From: Nitrospinota bacterium
Lineage (GTDB): Bacteria > JAUXIQ01
Assembly: GCA_030620925.1 (NCBI GenBank)
Contig: JAUXIQ010000141.1
Span: forward strand, 1 to 5,991
Length of the DNA stretch: 5,991 nucleotides
Direction: 5' to 3'
The position numbers were made by a program, and so were the translations under genes. Below the pieces are notes generated by a model. That model was not told where the DNA came from. It did not search any database and saw only the letters and a program-made list of their open reading frames with translations. Positions 1-5,991 of this stretch are shown here, one piece after another (position 1 is the first letter of the stretch; each line of letters starts with the position of its first letter).

Positions 1-56
1 CGGGTGCGAAAGTGTCGCCCGACTTCCTGATGGACGCCGTAAAAGATGGCCGATGA
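1..56 (+). CDS. Possible C-terminal tail of an upstream gene (partial)
   Basis: The frame beginning at base 3 is open from the left edge and ends at a TGA at 54-56. It encodes about 17 residues (GAKVSPDFLMDAVKDGR). Of the other two forward frames, one stops at 28-30. The other runs past 56 into the next gene and reads as unlikely protein. The tail has a plausible mix of hydrophobic and charged residues for a protein end, but it is too short to assign to a family. If real, it overlaps the next gene's first ATG by 11 bases, which would fit a tightly packed operon. The overlap also leaves room for the next gene to start later. It could simply be a chance open frame. Confidence 0.4.
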   Translation, partial: GAKVSPDFLMDAVKDGR

Positions 57-375
57 TGAATGCCTGGTGTCGGATAAAGTTCTGGGCTTCAGGATGAAAG
101 AAGTGCTGGATATCATCCGGGCCACTGCTTCCAGGAAGGGATGGGATATAATCAATAATGAGGGTGGCCAGGGCTCATCCGGGTTGACCGTCAGATTTTC
201 CGGGCGGTCCGCCTGGTGCAGATTTGAAGTAATCGAAGTAGAGCCACGGCCCCTGGGCGGTAGATTCAAAATGCCCCAGACACGCCTCATCGTGCGGGCA
301 GGCGGAACCGATGAGAAGCAGATAGAAGAGCTCCAAGGGGTTTTACATATAGCTTTCCTGCGCGCCGGAGGGTAA
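46..375 (+). CDS. Small protein of unknown function (109 aa)
   Basis: I do not recognise this family. The protein is soluble-looking, with no signal peptide or membrane segment. It appears to have a helix at residues 17-31, strands around 46-53, 57-66 and 77-85, and a closing helix at 88-104, giving a small alpha/beta fold. A glycine/serine-rich turn lies at 40-46. The single Cys at 58 and Cys at 6 form no metal motif. The start is uncertain: ATG 46 lacks a clear Shine-Dalgarno sequence and overlaps the preceding open frame. GTG 67 and ATG 94 (Met17, just before the first predicted helix) are in-frame alternatives. Its stop codon lies between the ribosome-binding site and ATG of the next gene, four bases away, so the two are very likely co-transcribed and perhaps translationally coupled. 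The coding call rests on this packing and on the protein-like composition. Confidence 0.65.
   Translation: MADDECLVSDKVLGFRMKEVLDIIRATASRKGWDIINNEGGQGSSGLTVRFSGRSAWCRFEVIEVEPRPLGGRFKMPQTRLIVRAGGTDEKQIEELQGVLHIAFLRAGG
367..372 (+). promoter_or_regulatory. Ribosome-binding site of the DUF2007-like gene
   Basis: GGAGGG lies seven bases before ATG 380, which is near-ideal spacing, and it fixes that start. It sits inside the last codons of the preceding gene, just before its TAA (373-375), so translation of the two may be coupled. Confidence 0.8.
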
Positions 376-379
376 AAAA

Positions 380-613
380 ATGGAAGACTACTGGATAAAA
401 GTTTTTACTGCCTACAGCGAGCATGAAGCGCATATAGTGAAAGGTCTGTTGGAGAGCCAGGGCATAACCTGTAAAATCAAATCCATGGCCGTGCCTCAAT
501 ATCCGTTCACTGTGGATGGATTGGCGGAAAGGGAAATATACGTCCTGGAAGAGCAATATGAAGAAAGCGTATGGCTGCTCGAAGAAAATCTCGAAAGAGG
601 TGAGGGGGAATAG
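380..613 (+). CDS. DUF2007-like small protein (putative signal-transducing family)
   Basis: The 77-residue product matches the pattern of the DUF2007 (putative prokaryotic signal-transducing protein) family. It opens with a strand (WIKVFTAYS), followed by an amphipathic helix with a conserved-style EA...LLESQGI segment (residues 16-29), where an Ala is followed by a leucine-rich helix ending in Gly-Ile. A variable loop follows, then a strand (REIYVLEEQ, about 51-59) and a C-terminal helix of the kind that follows 'V.eed...A..ll'. Members are small cytoplasmic proteins that often sit as standalone domains. Their biochemical role is not well established, so I assign no reaction. Length is typical of the single-domain form. 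The start is well supported by the strong upstream GGAGGG. Only nine bases separate its TAG from recD2, and both genes are in the same reading frame. The acidic tail (residues 68-77) is rich in Glu. The family call is from memory of the pattern, not a profile search. Confidence 0.72.
   Translation: MEDYWIKVFTAYSEHEAHIVKGLLESQGITCKIKSMAVPQYPFTVDGLAEREIYVLEEQYEESVWLLEENLERGEGE
598..608 (+). promoter_or_regulatory. Purine-rich ribosome-binding site before recD2
   Basis: The run AGGTGAGGGGG lies within the last codons of the DUF2007-like gene. Its 3' edge is 14 bases before ATG 623, longer than optimal, so initiation at recD2 may depend on ribosomes terminating at the TAG (611-613). CTG 620, directly before the ATG, is an unlikely alternative start. 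Confidence 0.5.
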
Positions 614-622
614 TCTCCGCTG

Positions 623-2800
623 ATGGACGAGAATAGCGAACAGCTCGAAGGAGTCCTGGAAAGGATCGTATATTCCAACGAGGACAACAACTACACCGTG
701 GCCCGGTTAAAGGTCCAGGGGCATAGTGAGCTGGTCACCGCGGTTGGAAACCTCGCCGGTGTGAGCGTGGGGGAAACCCTCTCCGTCACCGGCGCCTGGG
801 TAAACCACAAGAAGTTCGGGCAGCAGTTTCGCGTGGACAGCTTCATCACCAAAGTGCCGGCCACCATTAAAGGGATGGAGCGTTACCTTGGCTCCGGCCT
901 CATAAAAGGCATAGGCCCCGTCATGGCCAAACGCCTCACTCAAAAATTCGGGCTGAATACACTCGATATCATCGAAAACAAGCCCCGCAGACTCACAGAG
1001 ATCGAGGGGCTGGGGCCCAAAAAGGCGGAATCGATAACCAACGCCTGGAAGCAGCAGAAACATATCAGGGAGGTGATGGTATTCCTCCAGGGTTACGACA
1101 TCAGCGCCACCTACGCTGAGAAAATATACAGGGTCTACGGCGGCAGCACCATCTCCCGGGTCAAAGAAGACCCCTACTGCCTGGCCGCCGATATAATGGG
1201 CATAGGGTTCAAGACCGCTGACAAGGCGGCCCGCAGCATGGGCATACCCGCCGATTCCCCCAAACGGGCCATGGCGGGGATCGTATACCTTTTAGACGAA
1301 GCCGCTGGCGAAGGCCACCTTTATCTGCCCCGGCAGGAACTGTTGGACCTGACCCGGGAAAAGCTGGAAATTGACGGAGATATCACCGAACAGGCCATCC
1401 TCTCGCTGGCCGCCGACAAGCGAATACATATAGAGAACGCTTTTGACGGGGAAGAATCGGTCTACCTGGCCGCTCACTATCAGTCGGAGAACGACTCGGC
1501 GAAAAAACTCGAAACCCTGAAACAGGAGCACTCACAGCTCCCTCTGTTGGAAATAAATACCGTCTTTAACGAGCTGGAGGATAGAGGTAATATCCAATAC
1601 ACGGATAATCAGAAAAAAGCCGTGGAGGAAGCTCTGCGGCAGGGCGTCCTGGTAATCACCGGCGGTCCCGGCACCGGTAAGACCACCCTGATTAAAGCCA
1701 TAGTAACCGTCTACCAGCTCCTCAAAATTAAAATCATACTCGCCGCACCGACGGGCAGGGCCGCCAAACGGCTCTCCGAAGCCGCCGGCCTCCCGGCCAA
1801 GACCATTCACCGCCTCCTGGAGTTCAACCCTGCCAGGGGAGGTTTTCAGAGGGATGAATTCAACCCCCTTCAGGCCGACGCCGTCATCATCGACGAAACC
1901 TCGATGCTGGATATCCCCCTTTTCCATCACCTGATTAACGCCGTTCAGCCGGGGACGCGCCTGATACTGGTGGGCGACGTAGACCAGCTCCCCTCGGTGG
2001 GGCCCGGCAGCTTTTTAAAGGACGTCATCAACTCCGGGGTTTTCAAGGTGGTATTGCTGAAAGAGATATTCAGGCAGGAAGAAGAGAGCGCCATCGTGCT
2101 GAACGCCCACCGGATAAACCAGGGCGAGAAACCTGAATACAAGAGGAAAGACGGCGGCAAGAGCGAATTCATATTCGCCCGGAAGGAAGAGCCTGAGCAG
2201 GTGCTTCGCCATATCAAAGAACTCTGCACCCGCATTTTGCCGACCCAGCACGGCTGGAAAAACAGGCACGACGTTCAGGTCATCTGCCCCATGAACAGGG
2301 GCGTGGTGGGCACCTGGAACCTGAACTCCGAATTGCAGAACACGCTTAATCCCAGAGGCCCCCAAATTGTCAGAGGAGACAAAATATTCCGGCTCGGAGA
2401 CCGCGTCATGCAGGTCCAGAACAACTATGATAAAGACATTTTCAACGGGGACCTGGGGAAAATCGCCGCGGTGAATACCGAAGATAACAAGCTCCTGGTC
2501 GACTTCGAAGGACAACTGATGGATTACGAAGCGGACGAGCTCGACGAGCTGGCGCTCGCCTACGCGGTGTCCGTGCACAAATCGCAGGGCAGCGAGTATC
2601 CGGTGGTTGTAATGCCCCTGGTCACCCAGCATTTCCCCCTCCTCCAGCGCAACCTGCTCTACACCGGCATTTCACGCGCAAAGAAGCTGGTGATCCTGGT
2701 AGGTCAATATAAAGCCATGTATATCGCCATCAATAACGATAAAGTCCAGCAGCGCTACACCCACTTCATGAATCGCCTGAAAGAAGCGGCAGGCGGCTAG
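623..2800 (+). CDS. recD2: RecD2-type ATP-dependent DNA helicase (SF1B, RecD/TraA family)
   Basis: This is a 725-residue helicase of the RecD2 (YrrC) type, close in length to the Deinococcus enzyme and shorter than B. subtilis YrrC. Known members are 5'-3' SF1B helicases that act without RecBC, in replication-fork and recombination control. The N-terminus has the EGVLERIVY...NYTVARLK segment (residues 9-30), typical of the RecD2 beta-barrel region. Helix-hairpin-helix-like units follow at about 93-110, 124-143 and 190-205 (KGIG, EGLG and MGIG turns). The motor shows a Q-motif-like QYTDNQ (325-330), Walker A GGPGTGKT (347-354, K353), Walker B IIDETSM (D424, E425), motif III LVGDVDQLP (449-457) and the EIFRQ box. 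Motif V is SVHKSQGSEY (650-659) and motif VI is LLYTGISRAKK (678-688), with R685 the likely arginine finger. All key residues are present, so it should be active. No nuclease domain is seen. It is not a RecBCD RecD subunit, given the long N-terminal region. It sits nine bases after the DUF2007-like gene and 24 before the zinc-ribbon gene. Confidence 0.96.
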   Translation: MDENSEQLEGVLERIVYSNEDNNYTVARLKVQGHSELVTAVGNLAGVSVGETLSVTGAWVNHKKFGQQFRVDSFITKVPATIKGMERYLGSGLIKGIGPVMAKRLTQKFGLNTLDIIENKPRRLTEIEGLGPKKAESITNAWKQQKHIREVMVFLQGYDISATYAEKIYRVYGGSTISRVKEDPYCLAADIMGIGFKTADKAARSMGIPADSPKRAMAGIVYLLDEAAGEGHLYLPRQELLDLTREKLEIDGDITEQAILSLAADKRIHIENAFDGEESVYLAAHYQSENDSAKKLETLKQEHSQLPLLEINTVFNELEDRGNIQYTDNQKKAVEEALRQGVLVITGGPGTGKTTLIKAIVTVYQLLKIKIILAAPTGRAAKRLSEAAGLPAKTIHRLLEFNPARGGFQRDEFNPLQADAVIIDETSMLDIPLFHHLINAVQPGTRLILVGDVDQLPSVGPGSFLKDVINSGVFKVVLLKEIFRQEEESAIVLNAHRINQGEKPEYKRKDGGKSEFIFARKEEPEQVLRHIKELCTRILPTQHGWKNRHDVQVICPMNRGVVGTWNLNSELQNTLNPRGPQIVRGDKIFRLGDRVMQVQNNYDKDIFNGDLGKIAAVNTEDNKLLVDFEGQLMDYEADELDELALAYAVSVHKSQGSEYPVVVMPLVTQHFPLLQRNLLYTGISRAKKLVILVGQYKAMYIAINNDKVQQRYTHFMNRLKEAAGG

Positions 2801-2812
2801 AGAGCCTTTCTG

Positions 2813-2818
2813 AAGGGG
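2813..2818 (+). promoter_or_regulatory. Ribosome-binding site of the zinc-ribbon gene
   Basis: AAGGGG lies six bases before ATG 2825, in the short gap after the recD2 stop. It is good evidence that this small frame is translated. Confidence 0.75.
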
Positions 2819-2824
2819 CAGCCG

Positions 2825-3010
2825 ATGGGATTCCAGGACTTCTTTAAATATTGGGAGAAAAGTTGGGCCCCTCTTACATCTCCATTAATAGAAATAATCA
2901 GAAAATTGACCGGCAAACACCAGCCCGGAAAATGCCCCCGGTGCAATTTCAGAGTCAACAAAGAAAATAACGTATGCTCGAACTGCGGCCACGACCTGAC
3001 GTCTAAATAA
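2825..3010 (+). CDS. Small zinc-ribbon protein (61 aa)
   Basis: The C-terminal half carries two Cys-x2-Cys knuckles, CPRC (C37, C40) and CSNC (C51, C54), ten residues apart. The second is followed by GHDL. This is the classic pattern of a short zinc ribbon binding one structural zinc. The N-terminal ~30 residues are aromatic and amphipathic (GFQDFFKYWEKSW, then SPLIEIIRKLTG), suggesting helices that could pack on a partner or a membrane surface, though no full transmembrane segment is present. Such stand-alone ribbons often mediate protein or nucleic-acid contacts, but nothing here fixes the target. The start is supported by AAGGGG six bases upstream. The gene follows recD2 by 24 bases and is probably the last gene of that unit, since a structured intergenic region begins right after it. 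Overlapping minus-strand frames lack this signature and are read as shadows. Confidence 0.8.
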   Translation: MGFQDFFKYWEKSWAPLTSPLIEIIRKLTGKHQPGKCPRCNFRVNKENNVCSNCGHDLTSK

Positions 3011-3020
3011 TCGTCATACC

Positions 3021-3041
3021 CATCACGCCGAAGGCGTGATG
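3021..3041. repeat. Perfect stem-loop 1
   Basis: CATCACGCC (3021-3029) and GGCGTGATG (3033-3041) form a perfect 9-bp stem with a GAA loop. It starts 10 bases after the zinc-ribbon stop. No T-run follows on either strand, so it is not a canonical intrinsic terminator. It may stabilise the mRNA 3' end, pause transcription, or be a copy of a short palindromic genomic repeat. Confidence 0.85.
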
Positions 3042-3049
3042 GAGGGGAG

Positions 3050-3078
3050 TTTGGCACCGCCGCCAGGCGGGGCTCAAA
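3050..3078. repeat. Imperfect stem-loop 2
   Basis: CCGCC (3057-3061) pairs with GGCGG (3066-3070) across a GCCA loop. The stem extends past an A-G mismatch through C-G, G-C and G-T pairs. After one bulged C, it closes with TTT (3050-3052) against AAA (3076-3078). It is weaker than its neighbours but sits exactly between them, which supports a compound structured element. Confidence 0.6.
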
Positions 3079-3080
3079 CA

Positions 3081-3109
3081 CCGCAATCCCGTGATAAGCG
3101 GGATTGCGG
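3081..3109. repeat. Perfect stem-loop 3
   Basis: CCGCAATCCCG (3081-3091) and CGGGATTGCGG (3099-3109) make a perfect 11-bp stem around a 7-base loop (TGATAAG). The sequence downstream (GATAAAGG) has no T-run, so Rho-independent termination is not supported. Palindromes of this type are often dispersed in genomes as REP- or MITE-like units, which is inference here. Confidence 0.85.
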
Positions 3110-3193
3110 GATAAAGGATGTGAATCGAAAAATTGAGGAAGCAGCCAATAGCTGACTGACGCATTAAAGCCTTAACTTACCAAAAAGTTTTTA

Positions 3194-3210
3194 GGGGGAG
3201 TTTGAGGGGG
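3194..3210. repeat. G-rich mirror repeat upstream of addB
   Basis: GGGGGAGTTTGAGGGGG reads the same forwards and backwards on one strand, a perfect 17-base mirror repeat with two G5 runs. It is flanked by direct copies of GTTTTTA (3187-3193 and 3212-3218). It lies 34 bases before the addB ATG, too far to act as an ordinary ribosome-binding site. Its function is unknown. A DNA-structure or regulatory role is possible. Confidence 0.7.
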
Positions 3211-3244
3211 CGTTTTTACAAAAAAGCATTCTCAATAATAATCA

Positions 3245-5991
3245 ATGACACTGCAAATAATCTCAGGCGGCGCGGGAACCGGTAAAACACAAAGGTGCAT
3301 GGACCTGCTCCTGGAGGAAGTCTCCGGGGGCAGAGCGCACGAAGTGCTTTTCCTCCTCTATAATAACCATCAGGTGCAGACCGTCAGAGAGTTCCTCCGG
3401 GAAAACCTGGAAGCCTATATAGAACCCTCACTGATGACTTTCCAGGGGCTCATCCGGGAAATTCTTTATCAGGGCCTTTCATCGCCTCCCTCCATAGCCC
3501 CCGAAAACCTCGCCCTGCATCTCTTCCGCAAAGCCGTGGAGGATTGCGACCTGTCCTATTATCGAAACGCCGCACAGGGCGGCATGCTCAGGCTCCTCAA
3601 GAAAGTGGTAGACGAACTTAAAACCAACTGCGTCTCACCCGGCTCACTGCGGGACGCGACACGAAAACTATCAGGCGGGCGCGCTTATACCGCGACCCTC
3701 ATGAAAAAGGCTGCGGAGCTCAGCGATATTTACGACCGTTACCAGCACCTGCTGCGCGACTACGGATACGAAGAATGGCCCGATGCGGGGTTTCGGGCCA
3801 TCGAGCTGCTCCGGAGCGAGCCGGAAATTTTAAAACAAAAGAAGCTGCTCTTGATGGACGGCTTCTTCTATCTCACGCCCTGGCAGAAAGACATGCTGTC
3901 GACGCTTTTAGATAATGTGCCGCGCTCGATCGTAACCATCTGCCACGAAAATGGAAGGCTGGAAGTTTTCAGGGCGCTCGAAGATATGCACGCCTTCCTC
4001 ACGGGCTTTTCAGAGGGTGAGGTGATTTACCTTGAAGAAAATATGAGGGCCAAGGCCCCCTCGCTCAGACACATCGAGAAGCATATCTTCAACCCCGAGG
4101 CGCCCCCCATCCCTGCGGACGAATCCCTCAGCATATACGAAGCCGGACCGCAGGATGCGGAAGCGGAGCTGATCGCCCGCACCATCAAACGGATGGTCAT
4201 GGAAGAAGATTACCATTACCCGGATTTCGGCGTCCTGCTCAGGAGCGACTCCACTTACAAAGACATCTTCAAGCAGGTATTCAAAAGGTTCGACATACCC
4301 CTGGTGATGTCCCGCAATATCGACCTGAAGGACGTATCAAGCTTCAGGGCCGTGCTGACCCTCCTCGAGCTGGCTGCGGGAGAGTGGTCCAGGGAAAAGG
4401 TAATATCCTTCATGAGGGACGCGGGTATAGCAAGGGATATGCAGGACATATCCCCCTTCTCCGCCCGCGTCGTGGATCGTATTGAAAACCTCGCCATCGC
4501 CCTGGGCATAAACGATAAGAAACGCTGGCTCGATATTTTCGGCCCTAATTCCAAAAGTAGAGGGAATCAAGATACAGCACAGGCCAGGGCCGTCCGGGAG
4601 CTCGTCCACCTTGAAGAAAAAATAAGGAACGCGCAGACCTCCCGAAGCCTGGTCGGGGCGTTGTCAGAGGTTATCGGTGAGCTCTATATGCTGGAAAACG
4701 CTTTCGTCGATGCGGCGGCTGGCCCCGTTAACGGCCAATCCACCTGCCCCGATATCAAGGGGCCGGAAGTGAGAATAGAAGCGGCGGCCATAGTAAAACT
4801 GCACGGTCTGCTGGGCCAGTTCCAGGCCCTTACCGAAATGGATGGAAACGGAGCCGCGAGACCGATCGAGCTGCTCGAATTCATAACCGACAGCGCCGAA
4901 ACCCTGAACGTGGAAATACCCGCTGAAATGCAGGCAGGTGTATGGGTTTCAAATATATTCGAGTCGAGGGTTCCGGAATTCAGAGTGGTCTTCGTGGCCG
5001 GTCTGCAGGAGGGCCTGTTTCCGCCCGGTTTCAGAGAAGACCCCATATTTCAGGACCGTGAAAGGAAGCTCCTTAACCGGAACGGAAATACGCTTCTCCG
5101 GGACAGGACGGCACTGGTAGACAGGGAAAGATACCTCTTTTACATCGCCCTGACCAGGGCTTCCGAGAGGATGACGCTCACCTATCCCGGCATGGACTCA
5201 TCGGGCAAGAAAAAGCTCGCTTCATTTTATTTGGACGACCTGCTCAAGCTGTTCACTCCCAGGAGCATGGCCGAGCGCACTTCCCTGGTGAACACCGCCC
5301 GAATCCTCCCCTCCCCTCACGAAATTATGAGCGAAGATGAGCTCATTAAATTCGTTGTTCGCGGATTAAACGACGAGCTGTCGCAGGACGACAGCGCCGG
5401 GCAGCACAAAATAAGCTCGCTATACAACCTGGCGCTGGACAGAACCCCTGAAATGTTAAGGGAAACATTGATCGCAGCAAACTCAGAACAAACCCTATCC
5501 TTAAGCGGTGACAGCACGCACTATCTTACGCAAAGGGAAAAACCCTACAGCATTTCCGAAATTCATACCTACGGTCAGTGCAAATTCAGATACTTCTGCC
5601 GGTATCTTCTCGGGCTCCAGCCAAGGAAAGAATACTTCATCGATTCCGCAGCAGAAGGAGACATTTATCATGAGGCGTTGAGGAGAATCTACCTCAAGAC
5701 GGTGCAGGAGAAGACGACTCCATCAACCGTCGACGGCGAGACTTTCGTGCAGGCCGGTCTGCAAGAGCTGGAAGCGGTTATGAAAGAGAGTTATGCGCGC
5801 CACCTGACGACCATCAGAGGAAACAATCTGCAGGAAAGAATGAAGAAGGCGTTCCGAAATTTTTTGGAAACGGAATACCAGTTTCAGGAACATGGAAAAA
5901 CGCGCCCTGCATACCTGGAACTGAGCTTCGGGGGCGGGAAATCCAAAGAGCCGCAAGACCCCCGCTCGACCGCAGAACCTCTGCGGCTCTC
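3245..5991 (+). CDS. addB: AddB-like ATP-dependent helicase/nuclease subunit B (3' end beyond window)
   Basis: The frame is open for about 915 codons to the window edge. AddB proteins are usually near 1,150 residues, so roughly a fifth is missing. AddB partners AddA to resect double-strand breaks for RecA-dependent repair. Near the N-terminus is Walker A GGAGTGKT (residues 8-15, K14). A degenerate motif II, LLLMDGFFYLTPWQ (201-214), has the DGF typical of AddB instead of an active DExx box. VFVAGLQEGLFP (582-593) and YIALTRASERM (633-643) match the late UvrD-like motifs. The C-terminal part begins the PD-(D/E)XK nuclease: QCKFRYFCRYLLG (778-790), where C779 is the likely first iron-sulphur ligand, then EGDIYHEAL (804-812, H809) and YLELSFG (890-896). 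The catalytic Asp and Glu-x-Lys and the other three cysteines would lie beyond the edge. ATG 3245 is the only reasonable start, since TAA lies in frame at 3239 and Walker A begins at residue 8. No Shine-Dalgarno sequence precedes it. RexB is less likely, as it lacks Walker A. Confidence 0.9.
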   Translation, partial: MTLQIISGGAGTGKTQRCMDLLLEEVSGGRAHEVLFLLYNNHQVQTVREFLRENLEAYIEPSLMTFQGLIREILYQGLSSPPSIAPENLALHLFRKAVEDCDLSYYRNAAQGGMLRLLKKVVDELKTNCVSPGSLRDATRKLSGGRAYTATLMKKAAELSDIYDRYQHLLRDYGYEEWPDAGFRAIELLRSEPEILKQKKLLLMDGFFYLTPWQKDMLSTLLDNVPRSIVTICHENGRLEVFRALEDMHAFLTGFSEGEVIYLEENMRAKAPSLRHIEKHIFNPEAPPIPADESLSIYEAGPQDAEAELIARTIKRMVMEEDYHYPDFGVLLRSDSTYKDIFKQVFKRFDIPLVMSRNIDLKDVSSFRAVLTLLELAAGEWSREKVISFMRDAGIARDMQDISPFSARVVDRIENLAIALGINDKKRWLDIFGPNSKSRGNQDTAQARAVRELVHLEEKIRNAQTSRSLVGALSEVIGELYMLENAFVDAAAGPVNGQSTCPDIKGPEVRIEAAAIVKLHGLLGQFQALTEMDGNGAARPIELLEFITDSAETLNVEIPAEMQAGVWVSNIFESRVPEFRVVFVAGLQEGLFPPGFREDPIFQDRERKLLNRNGNTLLRDRTALVDRERYLFYIALTRASERMTLTYPGMDSSGKKKLASFYLDDLLKLFTPRSMAERTSLVNTARILPSPHEIMSEDELIKFVVRGLNDELSQDDSAGQHKISSLYNLALDRTPEMLRETLIAANSEQTLSLSGDSTHYLTQREKPYSISEIHTYGQCKFRYFCRYLLGLQPRKEYFIDSAAEGDIYHEALRRIYLKTVQEKTTPSTVDGETFVQAGLQELEAVMKESYARHLTTIRGNNLQERMKKAFRNFLETEYQFQEHGKTRPAYLELSFGGGKSKEPQDPRSTAEPLRL

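Larger units (their letters stand above)
3011..3244. other. Structured intergenic region between the zinc-ribbon gene and addB
   Basis: No convincing gene is found in these 234 bases on either strand. The left half holds three stem-loops in a row (3021-3041, 3050-3078, 3081-3109). The right half holds AT-rich sequence and a G-rich mirror repeat (3194-3210). The ten-base word GGGGAGTTTG occurs twice, at 3044-3053 and 3195-3204. The region probably ends the recD2 transcription unit and contains the addB promoter, but I cannot place a good promoter. Confidence 0.7.

Noticed and set aside
2015-2632. Minus-strand open frame of 205 codons
   Set aside because: It lies wholly inside recD2, antisense to conserved helicase motifs, and its translation shows no domain. 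It is a shadow frame.
2797-3081. Minus-strand open frame of 94 codons overlapping the zinc-ribbon gene
   Set aside because: The plus strand has a good ribosome-binding site and a four-cysteine zinc ribbon. The minus frame also crosses two stem-loops and shows no family signature.
3021-3109. Intrinsic terminator or CRISPR-like array
   Set aside because: No T-tract follows any of the stems on either strand, and the three stems differ in sequence with no regularly spaced repeats.
3202-3242. Sigma70-type promoter before addB (TTTACA 3215-3220 with AATAAT 3237-3242)
   Set aside because: The hexamers and 16-base spacing look acceptable, but the -10 would end two bases before the ATG, putting the transcript start inside the gene. 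TTGAGG at 3202 is too far from any -10.
4684-5120. Open frames on both strands (4684-5046 minus, 4938-5120 plus) inside addB
   Set aside because: Both overlap the long addB frame, which carries the VFVAGLQEGLFP motif here. Their translations look like low-complexity shadow protein.
3245-5991. UvrD/PcrA-type active helicase, AdnA/AdnB, or a phage-defence nuclease
   Set aside because: Motif II is the degenerate DGF form and the late motifs are AddB-like, followed by a cysteine-led C-terminal nuclease region. No defence-associated neighbours are present.

Overview
The window reads as an ordinary bacterial chromosome segment with all recognisable genes on the + strand. It is dominated by two DNA-repair and recombination proteins: a complete RecD2-type SF1B helicase (623-2800) and the first ~915 residues of an AddB-like helicase/nuclease subunit (3245 to the window end). 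The second gene has no stop codon inside the window, so it is incomplete at its 3' end.

Layout: positions 1-56 hold a possible C-terminal tail of an upstream gene. It overlaps the start of a 109-residue protein of unknown function (46-375). A 77-residue DUF2007-like protein (380-613) follows after 4 bases, recD2 after another 9, and a 61-residue zinc-ribbon protein (2825-3010) after 24. This spacing suggests one transcription unit. The 234-base gap at 3011-3244 holds three consecutive stem-loops (3021-3109) and a G-rich mirror repeat (3194-3210), and then addB starts. No tRNA, rRNA, CRISPR array, insertion sequence or phage gene was seen.

Organism: the sequence is moderately GC-rich, uses ATA (Ile) and AGG (Arg) often, and has strong purine-rich ribosome-binding sites before some genes. 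RecD2 together with an AddB-type protein fits Gram-positive or related anaerobic lineages, such as Firmicutes or Chloroflexota (Dehalococcoidia). This is a weak guess, because no taxonomic marker is present.

Function: in known systems, AddB pairs with AddA to resect double-strand breaks, and RecD2 is a separate 5'-3' helicase linked to replication-fork and recombination control. Having both in one neighbourhood suggests a repair locus, with addA perhaps just beyond the right edge (inference). No convincing undescribed system was found. The least explained parts are the structured intergenic region and the small proteins flanking recD2.
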